Part shown: positions 38,276 to 47,539 of the stretch, one piece after another | How the letters are laid out: every line of letters starts with the position of its first letter | Position numbering within the stretch: position 1 is the stretch's first letter | Assembly: GCF_001028665.1 (NCBI RefSeq) | Contig: NZ_CP011503.1 | Location: 434,001 to 498,000, forward strand | Origin: Burkholderia pyrrocinia | GTDB lineage: Bacteria > Pseudomonadota > Gammaproteobacteria > Burkholderiales > Burkholderiaceae | Direction of reading: 5' to 3' | Length of the DNA stretch: 64,000 nt | Made by a program: the position numbers and the translations under genes | The notes under the pieces: generated by a model | The model's database searches: none | Seen by the model: the letters and a program-made list of their open reading frames with translations, nothing else | Told to the model about the DNA's origin: nothing

Positions 38276-39106
38276 TTACTTGTTGCCGGCCGTCTCCGAC
38301 AACCGCTTCATCGTCGCGATGCGCGCACCGATCAGGTCCACGCGCCCGTCCTCGCCGACGAGCGGCGCCGTCGCGTCGCGGAACGCGACCCACGCGCGCT
38401 GCGCGCGCACCAGCGTCGCGGCCGAATGCGCAGGCATCTTGCGGCGCAGCTTCTGGTAATAGCGGTTCAGGTCGAACAGCGCGTGCTCGCACGCGGCATC
38501 CTGTTCGCACGGCCGCACGCGGCGCACGGCCGAATCGCGCGACACGTTCGCCGCCGGCTTGCCGTTCGACGCGGTCGCGCCCTGGGCCGCGCTCGCGCCG
38601 CCCTGCGCGCCGCTCGTTGCCGCTACCGGTACGGCGGCGGGCGGCGGCGCATAACGGTCGGCCGCGCCGCGCAGCGCCAGCGCGCGATCGCGCACGGGCT
38701 GCAGTTGCATGTCGGCGCTCGACATCGCGTACGCGGTGCCGCGCGTCGTGTCGTATACGGCCGTCAGCAGATGGACTTCATCCTTGCGCCACGTGGCCCA
38801 GCGGCGCTGGCTATCCTGCCAGCCGCGCTTCGCGTCGGCCGGCGCATCCTTCAACAGGCGCTGGTACGCGCCGTCCATCACCGCCTGCCACTGCTGCTGC
38901 GCTTCGCCCATGCACTGGATCTGGCCGGCCGGCGACGACCGGTCGCGCCGCGCGAGGCATTGCCGCATCGCGACGTCGATCGGGTCGGCCGCCGCGACTT
39001 CCGCGTGTGCGACGCCGAACCCTGCCGGCCCCGCCGACCCTGCCGCCCAGACGACGAGCGCGGCCAGCGCCGCGCGCATCGCCCGGAATCTTCCGTGCAT
39101 CGCCAT
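38276..39106 (-). CDS. LprI-like (DUF1311) secreted protein
   Basis: A 276-residue exported protein with an N-terminal signal peptide (GRFRAMRAALAALVVWAAG onward, cleaved after AHA). Two parts resemble the DUF1311/LprI fold of lysozyme inhibitors: CLARRDRSSPAGQIQCMGEAQQQWQAVMDGAYQRLLKDAPADAKRGWQDSQRRWATWRKDE and, near the C terminus, CEQDAACEHALFDLNRYYQKLRRKMPAHSAATLVRAQRAWVAFRDATAP. Both show the paired Cys and the W-xx-F/W-R motif; a low-complexity Ala-rich linker lies between. Its ATG overlaps the decarboxylase stop by one base, so it is translationally coupled to that enzyme. A role in envelope defence is inference. Confidence 0.78.
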   Translation of the reverse strand: MAMHGRFRAMRAALAALVVWAAGSAGPAGFGVAHAEVAAADPIDVAMRQCLARRDRSSPAGQIQCMGEAQQQWQAVMDGAYQRLLKDAPADAKRGWQDSQRRWATWRKDEVHLLTAVYDTTRGTAYAMSSADMQLQPVRDRALALRGAADRYAPPPAAVPVAATSGAQGGASAAQGATASNGKPAANVSRDSAVRRVRPCEQDAACEHALFDLNRYYQKLRRKMPAHSAATLVRAQRAWVAFRDATAPLVGEDGRVDLIGARIATMKRLSETAGNK

Positions 39107-41385
39107 CAGTCGCGCACGCAGTCGACGAAGTACTCGACGCGGCCGTTCACCTCTTCCGCGACGAGGCCGTGGATGTCGGTGTGGAAGCCCGGGAAACGCT
39201 CGTTGAAGTCGCGCGCGAACCGCAGGTAGTTCACGATCGTCTTGTTGAAGCGCTCGCCCGGGATCAGCAGCGGAATGCCCGGCGGGTACGGCGTGAGCAG
39301 GATGCTCGTCACGCGGCCTTCGAGCTCGTCGAGCGGCACGCGGTCGATCTTGCGGTGCGCGAGCTTCGCGAACGCGTCCGACGGCTTCATTGCCGGTTCC
39401 ATGTCCGACAGGTACATCTCGGTCGTCAGGCGGGCGATGTCGTTCGCGCGGTACACGTCGTGGATCTGCGCGCACAGGTCGCGCAGGCCGACGCGCTCGT
39501 AGCGCGGATGCTGCGCGACGAACTCCGGCAGCACGCGCCACAGCGGCTGGTTGTTGTCGTAGTCGTCCTTGAACTGCTGCAGCTCGGTCACCATCGAGTT
39601 CCAGCGGCCCTTCGTGATGCCGATCGTGAACATGATGAAGAACGAGTACAGGCCGGTCTTCTCGACGATGATCCCGTGCTCGGCCAGGTACTTCGTGACG
39701 ATCGCGGCCGGAATGCCCGTCTCGCCGAACTCGCCGTCGACGTCGAGCCCCGGCGTGATGATCGTCGCCTTGATCGGGTCGAGCATGTTGAAGCCTTCCG
39801 CGAGCGGGCCGAAGCCGTGCCAGTGGTCGTTCGGCTTCAGCATCCAGTCTTCGCGCGAACCGATGCCCTCTTCCGACAGGTTGTCCGGGCCCCACACGCT
39901 GAAGAACCAGTCGTCGCCGTATTCGGCGTCCACCTTGCGCATCGCGCGGCGGAAGTCGATCGCCTCGGCGATCGATTCCTCGACGAGCGCGGTGCCGCCC
40001 GGCGGCTCCATCATCGCGGCGGCGACGTCGCACGACGCGATGATCGCGTACTGCGGGCTCGTCGACGTGTGCATCAGGTACGCCTCGTTGAAGCGGTGCT
40101 TGTCGAACGTGCGGTTCTCCGAATCCTGCACGACGATCTGCGACGCCTGCGAGATGCCCGCCAGCAGCTTGTGCGTCGAGTGCGTCGCGAACACGAGCGC
40201 ACCCGTGCGCGGGCGGCCGTCGCCGATCGCGTGCATGTCGCGGTAGAAGTCGTGGAACGTCGCGTGCGGCAGCCACGCTTCGTCGAAGTGCAGCGTGTCG
40301 AGCAGGTCGCCGAGCAGGTCCTTGATCATCTCGACGTTGTAGACGACGCCGTCGTACGTGCTCTGCGTGATCGTCAGGATCCGCGGCTTCATGTCCGGGT
40401 TCTCGCGCAGCGCCTCGCGCGCGAACGGGTTCGCCTCGATCTTCTTGCGGATGTTCTCCGGCTTGAATTCGTCGCGCGGGATCGGCCCGATGATGCCGAA
40501 ATGGTTGCGCGTCGGCGTGAGAAACACCGGGATCGCGCCCGTCATCGTGATCGCGTGCAGGATCGACTTGTGGCAGTTGCGGTCGACCAGCACGATGTCG
40601 CCGGGCGCGACCGTCGCGTGCCAGACGATCTTGTTCGACGTCGACGTGCCGTTGGTCACGAAGAACAGGTGATCGGCGCTGAAGATGCGTGCCGCATTGC
40701 GCTCGGACGCCGCGACCGGGCCCGTGTGATCGAGCAGCTGGCCGAGTTCGTCCACCGCGTTGCAGACGTCCGCGCGCAGCATGTTCTCGCCGAAGAACTG
40801 GTGGAACATCTGGCCGAGCGGGTTCTTCAGGAACGCGACGCCGCCCGAGTGGCCCGGGCAGTGCCACGAGTACGAGCCTTCGTCCGCGTACTTGACGAGT
40901 TCCTTGAAGAACGGCGGCGCGAGCGAGTCCAGATAGACCTTCGCCTCGCGGATGATGTGACGCGCGACGAACTCCGGCGTGTCCTCGAACATGTGGATGA
41001 AGCCGTGCAACTCGCGCAGGATGTCGTTCGGCAGATGCCGCGACGTGCGCGTCTCGCCGTACAGGAAGATCGGGATGTCCGCGTTGCGGCGGCGCACTTC
41101 GGTCACGAACGCGCGCAGCTCGATGATCGCGGTCGCGAGCTCGGGCAGCTCGCCGTCCTGGCCGGTTTCGCCGAGCATGAGTTCGTCGTCGTCGATCGAC
41201 AGGATGAAGCACGACGCGCGGCTCGACTGCTGCGCGAATGACGTCAGATCGCCGTAGCTCGTGAGGCCGAGGACTTCGACGCCCTCTTTCTCGATCGCTT
41301 CGGCCAACGCCCGGATGCCGGAGCCCGAGATGTTCTCGGAGCGGAAATCTTCGTCGATGATGACGACGGGGAAACGAAACTTCAT
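39106..41385 (-). CDS. Lysine/ornithine/arginine decarboxylase (fold III PLP, prokaryotic type)
   Basis: The 759-residue basic amino acid decarboxylase of the CadA/SpeF/AdiA family. The N-terminal receiver-like wing domain (PVVIIDEDFRSENISGSGIRALAEAIEKEG) precedes the PLP core: FVTNGTSTSNKIVW, FDEAWLPHATFHDFYRDMHAIG, and the Schiff-base Lys in VFATHSTHKLLAGISQAS. The C-terminal domain is complete (YPPGIPLLIPGERFNK). Product is a polyamine such as putrescine, cadaverine or agmatine; sequence does not decide which. In Burkholderia it is usually annotated Orn/Lys/Arg decarboxylase. The LprI-like gene overlaps its 3' end. Confidence 0.94.
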   Translation of the reverse strand: MKFRFPVVIIDEDFRSENISGSGIRALAEAIEKEGVEVLGLTSYGDLTSFAQQSSRASCFILSIDDDELMLGETGQDGELPELATAIIELRAFVTEVRRRNADIPIFLYGETRTSRHLPNDILRELHGFIHMFEDTPEFVARHIIREAKVYLDSLAPPFFKELVKYADEGSYSWHCPGHSGGVAFLKNPLGQMFHQFFGENMLRADVCNAVDELGQLLDHTGPVAASERNAARIFSADHLFFVTNGTSTSNKIVWHATVAPGDIVLVDRNCHKSILHAITMTGAIPVFLTPTRNHFGIIGPIPRDEFKPENIRKKIEANPFAREALRENPDMKPRILTITQSTYDGVVYNVEMIKDLLGDLLDTLHFDEAWLPHATFHDFYRDMHAIGDGRPRTGALVFATHSTHKLLAGISQASQIVVQDSENRTFDKHRFNEAYLMHTSTSPQYAIIASCDVAAAMMEPPGGTALVEESIAEAIDFRRAMRKVDAEYGDDWFFSVWGPDNLSEEGIGSREDWMLKPNDHWHGFGPLAEGFNMLDPIKATIITPGLDVDGEFGETGIPAAIVTKYLAEHGIIVEKTGLYSFFIMFTIGITKGRWNSMVTELQQFKDDYDNNQPLWRVLPEFVAQHPRYERVGLRDLCAQIHDVYRANDIARLTTEMYLSDMEPAMKPSDAFAKLAHRKIDRVPLDELEGRVTSILLTPYPPGIPLLIPGERFNKTIVNYLRFARDFNERFPGFHTDIHGLVAEEVNGRVEYFVDCVRD

Positions 41386-41466
41386 GGGCGATTCTCCAAA
41401 AAGAACGACCGCGGCGCGTCACGCGCAGCGGTCACCCGGAAACTGGTGAGACGTTATGCAACCAGA

Positions 41467-42036
41467 TCAGGTTTTCGGCAGCGTGACACCGCGCTGCCCC
41501 TGATACTTGCCGCCGCGATCGGCGTACGACACGTCGCACACTTCGTCGCTCTCGAAGAAGAGCACCTGCGCGACGCCCTCGTTCGCGTAGATCTTCGCGG
41601 GCAGCGGCGTGGTATTCGAGAATTCCAGCGTGACGTAGCCTTCCCACTCGGGCTCGAACGGCGTCACGTTGACGATGATCCCGCAGCGCGCATAGGTCGA
41701 CTTGCCGAGGCAGACCGTCAGCACGGTGCGCGGGATGCGGAAATATTCGACGGTGCGGGCCAGCGCGAACGAGTTCGGCGGGATGATGCACACGTCGCCC
41801 TTGAAATCGACAAACGAACCCTCGTCGAAGTTCTTCGGATCGACGATCGTCGAGTTGATGTTCGTGAAGATCTTGAATTCGTCTGCGCAGCGGATGTCGT
41901 AGCCGTAGCTCGACGTGCCGTAGCTGACGATCCGGCGGCCGTCCGCGGACTCGCGAACCTGATCGGGCATGAATGGCTCGATCATCTTGTGCTCTTCGGC
42001 CATGCGCCGAATCCATTTGTCGGACTTGATACTCAT
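41467..42036 (-). CDS. dcd: dCTP deaminase
   Basis: The 189-residue trimeric enzyme makes dUTP from dCTP. Signature segments: [116 protein letters not shown], with the catalytic Glu in VTLEFSN. Length matches other proteobacterial Dcd proteins (E. coli 193). ATG 42036 is clear. It lies 80 bases upstream of the decarboxylase start, on the same strand. Confidence 0.97.
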   Translation of the reverse strand: MSIKSDKWIRRMAEEHKMIEPFMPDQVRESADGRRIVSYGTSSYGYDIRCADEFKIFTNINSTIVDPKNFDEGSFVDFKGDVCIIPPNSFALARTVEYFRIPRTVLTVCLGKSTYARCGIIVNVTPFEPEWEGYVTLEFSNTTPLPAKIYANEGVAQVLFFESDEVCDVSYADRGGKYQGQRGVTLPKT

Positions 42037-42148
42037 ATCGGGGCGCCAGGAAACGCTGCGTGACGGTAAACGAAGGCCGCCGGTTCAAGGCGGCGGCCGG
42101 GAAAGGCGCACATTTTACGCGATCATCGGCCCGCGCACGCGGCGGCCG

Positions 42149-42685
42149 TCAACGGATCACGCCGCAGGCCAGCGCAGGGCCCGCGCCATGGTGCGGGAAC
42201 GCGGGATCGCTCGGGTCGCGGTGCACCAGCGCCGCGCGGTTCATCGCCGAGCGCACACCGTCGAGGGCCAGATCGGGAGCGACGATGAAGCCGGCCGCGA
42301 CGCCGTTCGCATCCGCATGGATGTTGCCGAGATCGCCGGCAACGCGAGCGCCCGCGCGCAGGCGGTCGGCGGCCGGCGCGAACACCTGGCCGGCGCTCGA
42401 GCCGTCGCCCGCGTTGCAGTCGCCGCGCTCGTGCACCTGCAGCGCATGATCGCTGTTCGGCGGCAGGCCGACCAGGTTGTAGGTGACCTGGACGCCGTCC
42501 GGACGCTCGACGAACGTCACCGCGCCGCGCGCCTGCGAGCCGACCGTCGGCTGCAGTTGTGCGTCGGCCCGTTTTTCGTGCGACGAGGAAAAGGAGGTAC
42601 AGCCGGCCAGCAGGCCCAGCGCGGCGGCGGCCAGCAGCGCGCGCCGCGCGCGGCCGGCGCGTACGCCGTGATGTCGTTGTTTCAT
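42149..42685 (-). CDS. SodC-like lipoprotein with degenerate Cu/Zn site
   Basis: The 178-residue lipoprotein (LLAG-Cys lipobox) is clearly a Cu,Zn superoxide dismutase homologue: GAVTFVERPDGVQVTYNLVGLPPNSDHALQVHERGDC, AGDLGNIHADANGVAAGFIVAPDLALDGV and ALACGVIR, with both disulfide Cys present. Compared with E. coli SodC, the first Cu ligand (FHIH) is Gln (LQVH), and the His residues of the bridging and zinc sites (GGHLDP, GHLGDLP) are replaced (GQVFAP, VAGDLG). The second HxH His, the zinc Asp and the last His (ALVHRD) remain. Dismutase activity is therefore uncertain. The gene diverges from nothing close; it follows mrp on the same strand. Confidence 0.85.
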   Translation of the reverse strand: MKQRHHGVRAGRARRALLAAAALGLLAGCTSFSSSHEKRADAQLQPTVGSQARGAVTFVERPDGVQVTYNLVGLPPNSDHALQVHERGDCNAGDGSSAGQVFAPAADRLRAGARVAGDLGNIHADANGVAAGFIVAPDLALDGVRSAMNRAALVHRDPSDPAFPHHGAGPALACGVIR

Positions 42686-42818
42686 TCGATCCTCATGCCG
42701 GCTGACGGTCGTTTGACACGACGGTCGCGCCGGGCGGGTAAAGGGACCCGGGAAAAGTCGCCATGATACCGCGCCTCGCGGCGCCGTAAACAGCGTGAGG
42801 CCCCGCCCCGCAAGGGTT

Positions 42819-43910
42819 TTACGTATTTTGAACAACGATCGTCGGGAACTTCGACGTCATGTCGCGCGCGCGCTCGGCAATCGCCAGCGCGACCCCGCGC
42901 GCGATGTCGCGGTAGCGACGCGCCAGCGCGCCGTCCGGATCGGCCGCGACCGTCGGCGTGCCGCTGTCGGCCCGCTCGCGGATCGCGATGTCGAGCGGCA
43001 GGCTGCCGAGCACGGTCACATCGTAGTCCTTCGCCATCCGCTCGGCCCCGCCGGCGCCGAAGATGTGCTCCTCGTGGCCGCAGTTCGAGCAGATGTGGAT
43101 GCTCATGTTCTCGACGATGCCGAGGATCGGAATCCCGACCTTCTCGAACATCTTCAGGCCCTTCTTCGCGTCGAGCAGCGCGATGTCCTGCGGCGTCGTG
43201 ACGATCACCGCGCCCGTGACGGGCACGCGCTGCGCGAGTGTCAGCTGGATGTCGCCGGTGCCGGGCGGCATGTCGACGATCAGGTAGTCGAGCTCGCGCC
43301 AGTTGGTCTGGCGCAGCAGCTGTTCGAGCGCGGAGGTCGCCATCGGGCCGCGCCACACCATCGGGTTGTCTTCCTCGATCAGGAAGCCGATCGAGTTCGC
43401 CTGCAGCCCGTGGCCGACGAGCGGGTTCATCGACTGGTTGTCGGGCGACTCGGGGCGCTGGCCGTGGATGCCGAGCATCGTCGGCAGCGACGGGCCGTAG
43501 ATGTCGGCGTCGAGAATGCCGACCGACGCGCCTTCGGCGGCAAGCGCGAGCGCGAGGTTCACGGCCGTCGTGCTCTTGCCGACGCCGCCCTTGCCCGATG
43601 CGACCGCGACGATGTTCTTCACGTTCGGCAGCAGCTTCACGCCGCGCTGCACCGTGTGCGCGACGATCTCCTGCGACACCGCGACGCGCGCGTCGCGCAC
43701 GCCCGGCACGGCCTGGAGCGCCGCCGCGACGCGTGCGCGCACGTCGTCGTGCTGGCTGCGCGCGGGATAGCCGAGCACCACGTCGAGCGTCACGACATCG
43801 CCGTCGATCGCGACATTGCGCACGCCCTTGCTCGCCGCATACGGACGGCCGGTATTGGGGTCGACGACAGCCGCCAGCGCGGTGTCGACTTGTGCCCGGT
43901 CAATGCTCAT
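42819..43910 (-). CDS. apbC: Iron-sulfur carrier protein Mrp/ApbC
   Basis: A 363-residue P-loop ATPase of the Mrp/NBP35 family that inserts Fe-S clusters into target proteins. It has the N-terminal DUF59 domain (VDTALAAVVDPNTGRPYAASKGVRNVAIDGDVVTLDVVLGYP), the deviant Walker A IVAVASGKGGVGKSTTAVNLALAL, and the Fe-S binding CSNC in NMSIHICSNCGHEEHIFG. The start ATG is 43910 (SIDRAQVDTAL). It diverges from the OmpA-type lipoprotein gene. Confidence 0.95.
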   Translation of the reverse strand: MSIDRAQVDTALAAVVDPNTGRPYAASKGVRNVAIDGDVVTLDVVLGYPARSQHDDVRARVAAALQAVPGVRDARVAVSQEIVAHTVQRGVKLLPNVKNIVAVASGKGGVGKSTTAVNLALALAAEGASVGILDADIYGPSLPTMLGIHGQRPESPDNQSMNPLVGHGLQANSIGFLIEEDNPMVWRGPMATSALEQLLRQTNWRELDYLIVDMPPGTGDIQLTLAQRVPVTGAVIVTTPQDIALLDAKKGLKMFEKVGIPILGIVENMSIHICSNCGHEEHIFGAGGAERMAKDYDVTVLGSLPLDIAIRERADSGTPTVAADPDGALARRYRDIARGVALAIAERARDMTSKFPTIVVQNT

Positions 43911-44264
43911 CGAAACTCCATGAAAACGTTTTTCTCGCGCGCAAACGTCAAAAAATATCAAATTACGCTGCGAAAATCGGGAAAAGTGAAAGAATCTGTT
44001 GCATGCCATTGCGCGAACGCGCGACCCGGCGCACTCTTCGCGTGCGGCATGCTATGGGGCCAAATCGACCCGTAACCGCCTATATTGTAGAGGCTGACGC
44101 GTCGCACTGTCCGAACAGCCACGCTGACGGACTGGGCATGCGGCCACCTCGGCGGCTGCCGCGAGCGCTGGCCGGCCTTCCTTTTTTCGGACGGCCCGCG
44201 CCGGGAGCCGTAAAACTGTTGTTGTCGTCGTTGTCGACTCGTTCAACCAAGAGAGGAATCCAAG
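43911..44264. other. 354-bp divergent promoter region between apbC and OmpA-type gene
   Basis: No gene is seen. TATATT at 44081-44086 (plus) and its overlap TACAAT on the minus strand (44088-44083) are candidate -10 boxes for the two divergent genes. The remainder is GC-rich with a short GT-rich run (TTGTTGTCGTCGTTGTCGAC) before the OmpA gene. No structured RNA was recognised. Confidence 0.45.
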
Positions 44265-44909
44265 ATGAACATGAAAATCGCGACTCGCCTGTCCGTCTTC
44301 GCCCTGGCTGGTGCAGTGCTGGCCGGCTGCGCATCGCCGCAAGGCACCAACACGGCCGTCGGTACCGGCACGGGTGCGGCGCTGGGCGCAGGCATCGGCG
44401 CACTGGCGGGCGGCGGCAAGGGCGCGGCGATCGGCGCGGGCGTCGGCGCACTGGTCGGCGGAGTGACGGGTTACAACTGGCAGGCGATCAGGAACAAACT
44501 CGCGCCGTCGGCAGCGCAAACGGGCACGCAAGTGACCGAGCAGCCGGACGGCTCGCTGAAGCTGAACGTGCCGAGCTCGGTGACGTTCGCGACGAACCAG
44601 TACGCGATCACGCCGGCATTCACGCCGCTGCTGAACGATCTGGCGACGACGCTGAACCAGAACCCGCAAGTGACGGCATCGGTCGTCGGCTACACGGACA
44701 GCACGGGCTCGGCGCAGCTGAACCAGACGCTGTCGCAGAACCGCGCGCAAAGCGTCGTGAACGCGCTCGCGCAGCGCGGCGTCAACAGCGGCCGCCTGTC
44801 GGCGCAAGGCATGGGCCCGTCGAACCCGATCGCGGACAACGCGACCGAAGCCGGCCGCGCACAGAACCGCCGCGTCGAAATCTACCTGCGCGCAGCGCAG
44901 GCGCAGTAA
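44265..44909 (+). CDS. OmpA-family peptidoglycan-associated lipoprotein (YiaD-like)
   Basis: The 214-residue lipoprotein starts MNMKIATRLSVFALAGAVLA-GC (lipobox LAGC). A glycine-zipper segment (GTGTGAALGAGIGALAGGGKGAAIGAGVGALVGGVTGY) may insert in the membrane. The C-terminal OmpA domain (SVTFATNQYAITPAFTPLLNDLATTLNQNPQVTASVVGYTDSTGSAQLNQTLSQNRAQSVVNALAQRGV) binds peptidoglycan meso-diaminopimelate through the conserved Asp and Arg. This arrangement is that of YiaD. The GAGAGGAATCCAAG site precedes the ATG at 44265. Confidence 0.92.
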   Translation: MNMKIATRLSVFALAGAVLAGCASPQGTNTAVGTGTGAALGAGIGALAGGGKGAAIGAGVGALVGGVTGYNWQAIRNKLAPSAAQTGTQVTEQPDGSLKLNVPSSVTFATNQYAITPAFTPLLNDLATTLNQNPQVTASVVGYTDSTGSAQLNQTLSQNRAQSVVNALAQRGVNSGRLSAQGMGPSNPIADNATEAGRAQNRRVEIYLRAAQAQ

Positions 44910-45089
44910 GCACGCGACGAGGGGAAGGCGCGGGCGAACCGCCCGCGCAACCCCGCCGGACAAGGCTTCCGTCGGGGCCGGTAACAAATCGAAAAAAATT
45001 TCGAACTTCCGTCGCGGGCCGTGGTCAGTATTTACGGTACGCGGCTGGTGTTGCCGGCGCGTCACCATTCTCCTCTTGTCGTTGTTGCT

Positions 45090-45118
45090 CCGGGGCTGTA
45101 TCCGCCCCGGTTTTTTTT
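45090..45118 (+). terminator. Strong Rho-independent terminator upstream of metG
   Basis: CCGGGGC (45090-45096) pairs with GCCCCGG (45104-45110), followed by eight T. It is 180 bases past the OmpA-type lipoprotein stop and 165 bases before the metG start. Confidence 0.93.
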
Positions 45119-45234
45119 GCCCGCAGAATTCGTGCTGCAATGCAGCAGCAGCATCGGGCGCGCCGTTTGCGCGGCCCCGCCCGTTCCGGCGCCCGCTGCG
45201 CGGCGCCGCCCGCCTCCCCGCCCCGCGCCCCTGC

Positions 45235-45240
45235 TAGAAT
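45235..45240 (+). promoter_or_regulatory. Predicted -10 box of metG
   Basis: TAGAAT followed by CG, 43 bases before the metG ATG. Same pattern as the argH -10. The -35 region is GC-rich without a clear TTGACA. Confidence 0.45.
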
Positions 45241-45282
45241 CGCAGTTTCCCGTCGTATTTCCGCCGTTCCTCTACAGACCCT

Positions 45283-47445
45283 ATGTCCGCATCCGACCTC
45301 ACTTCCGTGCAGGCTGCGGCGCCGCAAGGCGACCGCCAGATCCTCGTTACGTCCGCACTGCCCTATGCCAACGGGCAGATCCACATCGGCCACCTGGTCG
45401 AGTACATCCAGACCGACATCTGGGTGCGGACGCTGCGAATGCACGGCCATGAGGTCTACTACATCGGCGCCGACGACACGCACGGCACGCCGATCATGCT
45501 GCGCGCGGAGAAGGAAGGCCTGAGCCCGAAGCAGTTGATCGACCGCGTCTGGACCGAGCACAAGCGCGACTTCGACAGCTTCGGCGTGTCGTTCGACAAT
45601 TTCTACACGACCGACTCGGACGAGAACCGCGTGCTGAGCGAGCAGATCTACCTCGCGCTGCGGGAAGCCGGCCTGATCGCCGAGCGCGAGATCGAGCAGG
45701 CGTACGACCCCGTCAAGGAAATGTTCCTGCCGGACCGCTTCATCAAGGGCGAGTGCCCGAAGTGCCACGCGAAGGACCAGTACGGCGACAACTGCGAGGT
45801 GTGCGGCTCGACCTACCTGCCGACCGAATTGCTGAACCCGTATTCGGTCGTGTCGGGCGCGACGCCGGTGCGCAAGACGTCGAAGCACTACTTCTTCCGC
45901 CTGTCCGACCCGCGCTGCGAGACGTTCCTGCGCGAATGGGTGAGCGGCCTCGCACAGCCCGAAGCGACCAACAAGATGCGCGAATGGCTCGGCGACGCTG
46001 GCGAGGCCAAGCTCGCCGACTGGGACATCTCGCGTGACGCGCCGTACTTCGGCTTCGAGATCCCGGGCGCGCCCGGCAAGTATTTCTACGTGTGGCTCGA
46101 CGCGCCGGTCGGCTACTACGCGAGCTTCAAGAACCTGTGCGACCGCAACGGCATCGACTTCGATGCGTGGATCCGCCCGGGCGCGAAGGCCGAGCAGTAC
46201 CACTTCATCGGCAAGGACATCCTGTACTTCCACACGCTGTTCTGGCCCGCGATGCTCGAGTTCTCGGGCCACCGCACGCCGACCAACGTGTTCGCGCACG
46301 GCTTCCTGACGGTCGACGGCGCGAAGATGTCGAAGTCGCGCGGCACGTTCATCACCGCGCAGAGCTACATCGACACGGGCCTGAACCCCGAATGGCTGCG
46401 CTACTACTTCGCCGCGAAGCTGAACGCGACGATGGAAGACATCGACCTGAACCTCGACGACTTCCAGGCGCGCGTGAACAGCGACCTCGTCGGCAAGTAC
46501 GTGAACATCGCGAGCCGCGCGGCCGGCTTCCTGATCAAGCGCTTCGACGGCCGCGTGCAGGACAGCGCGATGAACCATCCGCTCGTCGCGAAGCTGCGCG
46601 ATGCGATTCCCGCGATCGCCGCGAACTACGAAGCACGCGAATACAGCCGCGCGCTGCGCCACACGATGGAGCTCGCGGACGACGTGAACGCATACGTCGA
46701 CGGCGCGAAGCCGTGGGAGCTCGCGAAGGATCCGGCCAACGCGGTCGCGCTGCACGAAACCTGCAGCGTGAGCCTCGAGGCCTTCCGCCTGCTGTCGCTC
46801 GCGCTGAAGCCGGTGATGCCGCGCGTCGCCGAATCCGTCGAGGCGTTCTTCGGGATTGCGCCGCTCACGTGGTCCGATGCCGCGAAGCCGCTGTCGTCGG
46901 AACAGCCGATCAAGGCGTACCAGCACCTGATGACGCGCGTCGACCCGAAGCAGATCGACGCGCTGCTCGCCGCGAACCGCGATTCGCTGCAGGCCGAGAC
47001 GACCGGCGCGGCCGCCGCGGGTGCGAACGCCGCGAAGGACGCAAAGGATGCGAAGAACGCCAAGGCGAACGCGAAGCCGGCCGTCGTGAACGGCGCCGAC
47101 GATGCACCCATCTCGATCGATGATTTCGCGAAGATCGACCTGCGCATCGCGAAGATCGTCGCGTGCCAGGCCGTCGAAGGCTCGGACAAGCTGCTGCAGC
47201 TCACGCTCGACATCGGCGAGGAAAAGACCCGCAACGTGTTCTCGGGCATCAAGTCCGCGTACCAGCCCGAACAGCTCGTCGGCAAGCTGACGGTGATGGT
47301 CGCGAACCTCGCGCCGCGCAAGATGAAGTTCGGCCTGTCCGAAGGGATGGTGCTCGCGGCGTCGGCAACCGACGAAAAGGCCGAGCCGGGCCTCTACATC
47401 CTCGAGCCGCACAGCGGCGCGAAGCCCGGCATGCGCGTGAAGTAA
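45283..47445 (+). CDS. metG: Methionyl-tRNA synthetase
   Basis: The 720-residue class I enzyme charges tRNA-Met. HIGH is present as HIGH in [18 protein letters not shown] in [14 protein letters not shown], and the zinc-binding Cys cluster is [17 protein letters not shown]. The anticodon-binding helical domain follows, then an Ala/Lys-rich linker ([21 protein letters not shown]) and a C-terminal EMAP/Trbp111 tRNA-binding domain ([44 protein letters not shown]), as in the homodimeric enzymes. ATG 45283 is clear. A terminator follows. Confidence 0.97.
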   Translation: MSASDLTSVQAAAPQGDRQILVTSALPYANGQIHIGHLVEYIQTDIWVRTLRMHGHEVYYIGADDTHGTPIMLRAEKEGLSPKQLIDRVWTEHKRDFDSFGVSFDNFYTTDSDENRVLSEQIYLALREAGLIAEREIEQAYDPVKEMFLPDRFIKGECPKCHAKDQYGDNCEVCGSTYLPTELLNPYSVVSGATPVRKTSKHYFFRLSDPRCETFLREWVSGLAQPEATNKMREWLGDAGEAKLADWDISRDAPYFGFEIPGAPGKYFYVWLDAPVGYYASFKNLCDRNGIDFDAWIRPGAKAEQYHFIGKDILYFHTLFWPAMLEFSGHRTPTNVFAHGFLTVDGAKMSKSRGTFITAQSYIDTGLNPEWLRYYFAAKLNATMEDIDLNLDDFQARVNSDLVGKYVNIASRAAGFLIKRFDGRVQDSAMNHPLVAKLRDAIPAIAANYEAREYSRALRHTMELADDVNAYVDGAKPWELAKDPANAVALHETCSVSLEAFRLLSLALKPVMPRVAESVEAFFGIAPLTWSDAAKPLSSEQPIKAYQHLMTRVDPKQIDALLAANRDSLQAETTGAAAAGANAAKDAKDAKNAKANAKPAVVNGADDAPISIDDFAKIDLRIAKIVACQAVEGSDKLLQLTLDIGEEKTRNVFSGIKSAYQPEQLVGKLTVMVANLAPRKMKFGLSEGMVLAASATDEKAEPGLYILEPHSGAKPGMRVK

Positions 47446-47477
47446 GCCGAGCCGAGCGCGCCGCCGCTTGCACGAAC

Positions 47478-47509
47478 AAGGCCCCGCACGATGCGTGCGG
47501 GGCCTTTTT
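47478..47509 (+). terminator. Rho-independent terminator of metG
   Basis: A 12-bp perfect stem (AAGGCCCCGCAC 47478-47489 with its complement 47495-47506) and a run of five T. It separates metG from the convergent tamB. Confidence 0.94.
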
Positions 47510-47539
47510 ATATGAGCGCGGCGCGATGCGCGCCCGCCG

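Larger units (their letters stand above)
44910..45282. other. 373-bp region between OmpA-type lipoprotein and metG
   Basis: No protein gene recognised. It holds a GC hairpin without T-run (GCGCGGGCG/CGCCCGCGC near 44928-44948), an AT-rich palindrome TCGAAA...TTTCGA (about 44988-45004), a possible -10 TATTTA at 45029-45034, a strong terminator at 45090-45118, and the metG -10 TAGAAT at 45235-45240. The order promoter-like element then terminator, with about 80 bases between, could be a small RNA. Confidence 0.5.

Noticed and set aside
37561..41241. Open frame of 1226 residues on the plus strand over the HAD, LprI and decarboxylase genes
   Set aside because: It spans three well-supported genes and shows no recognisable protein family.
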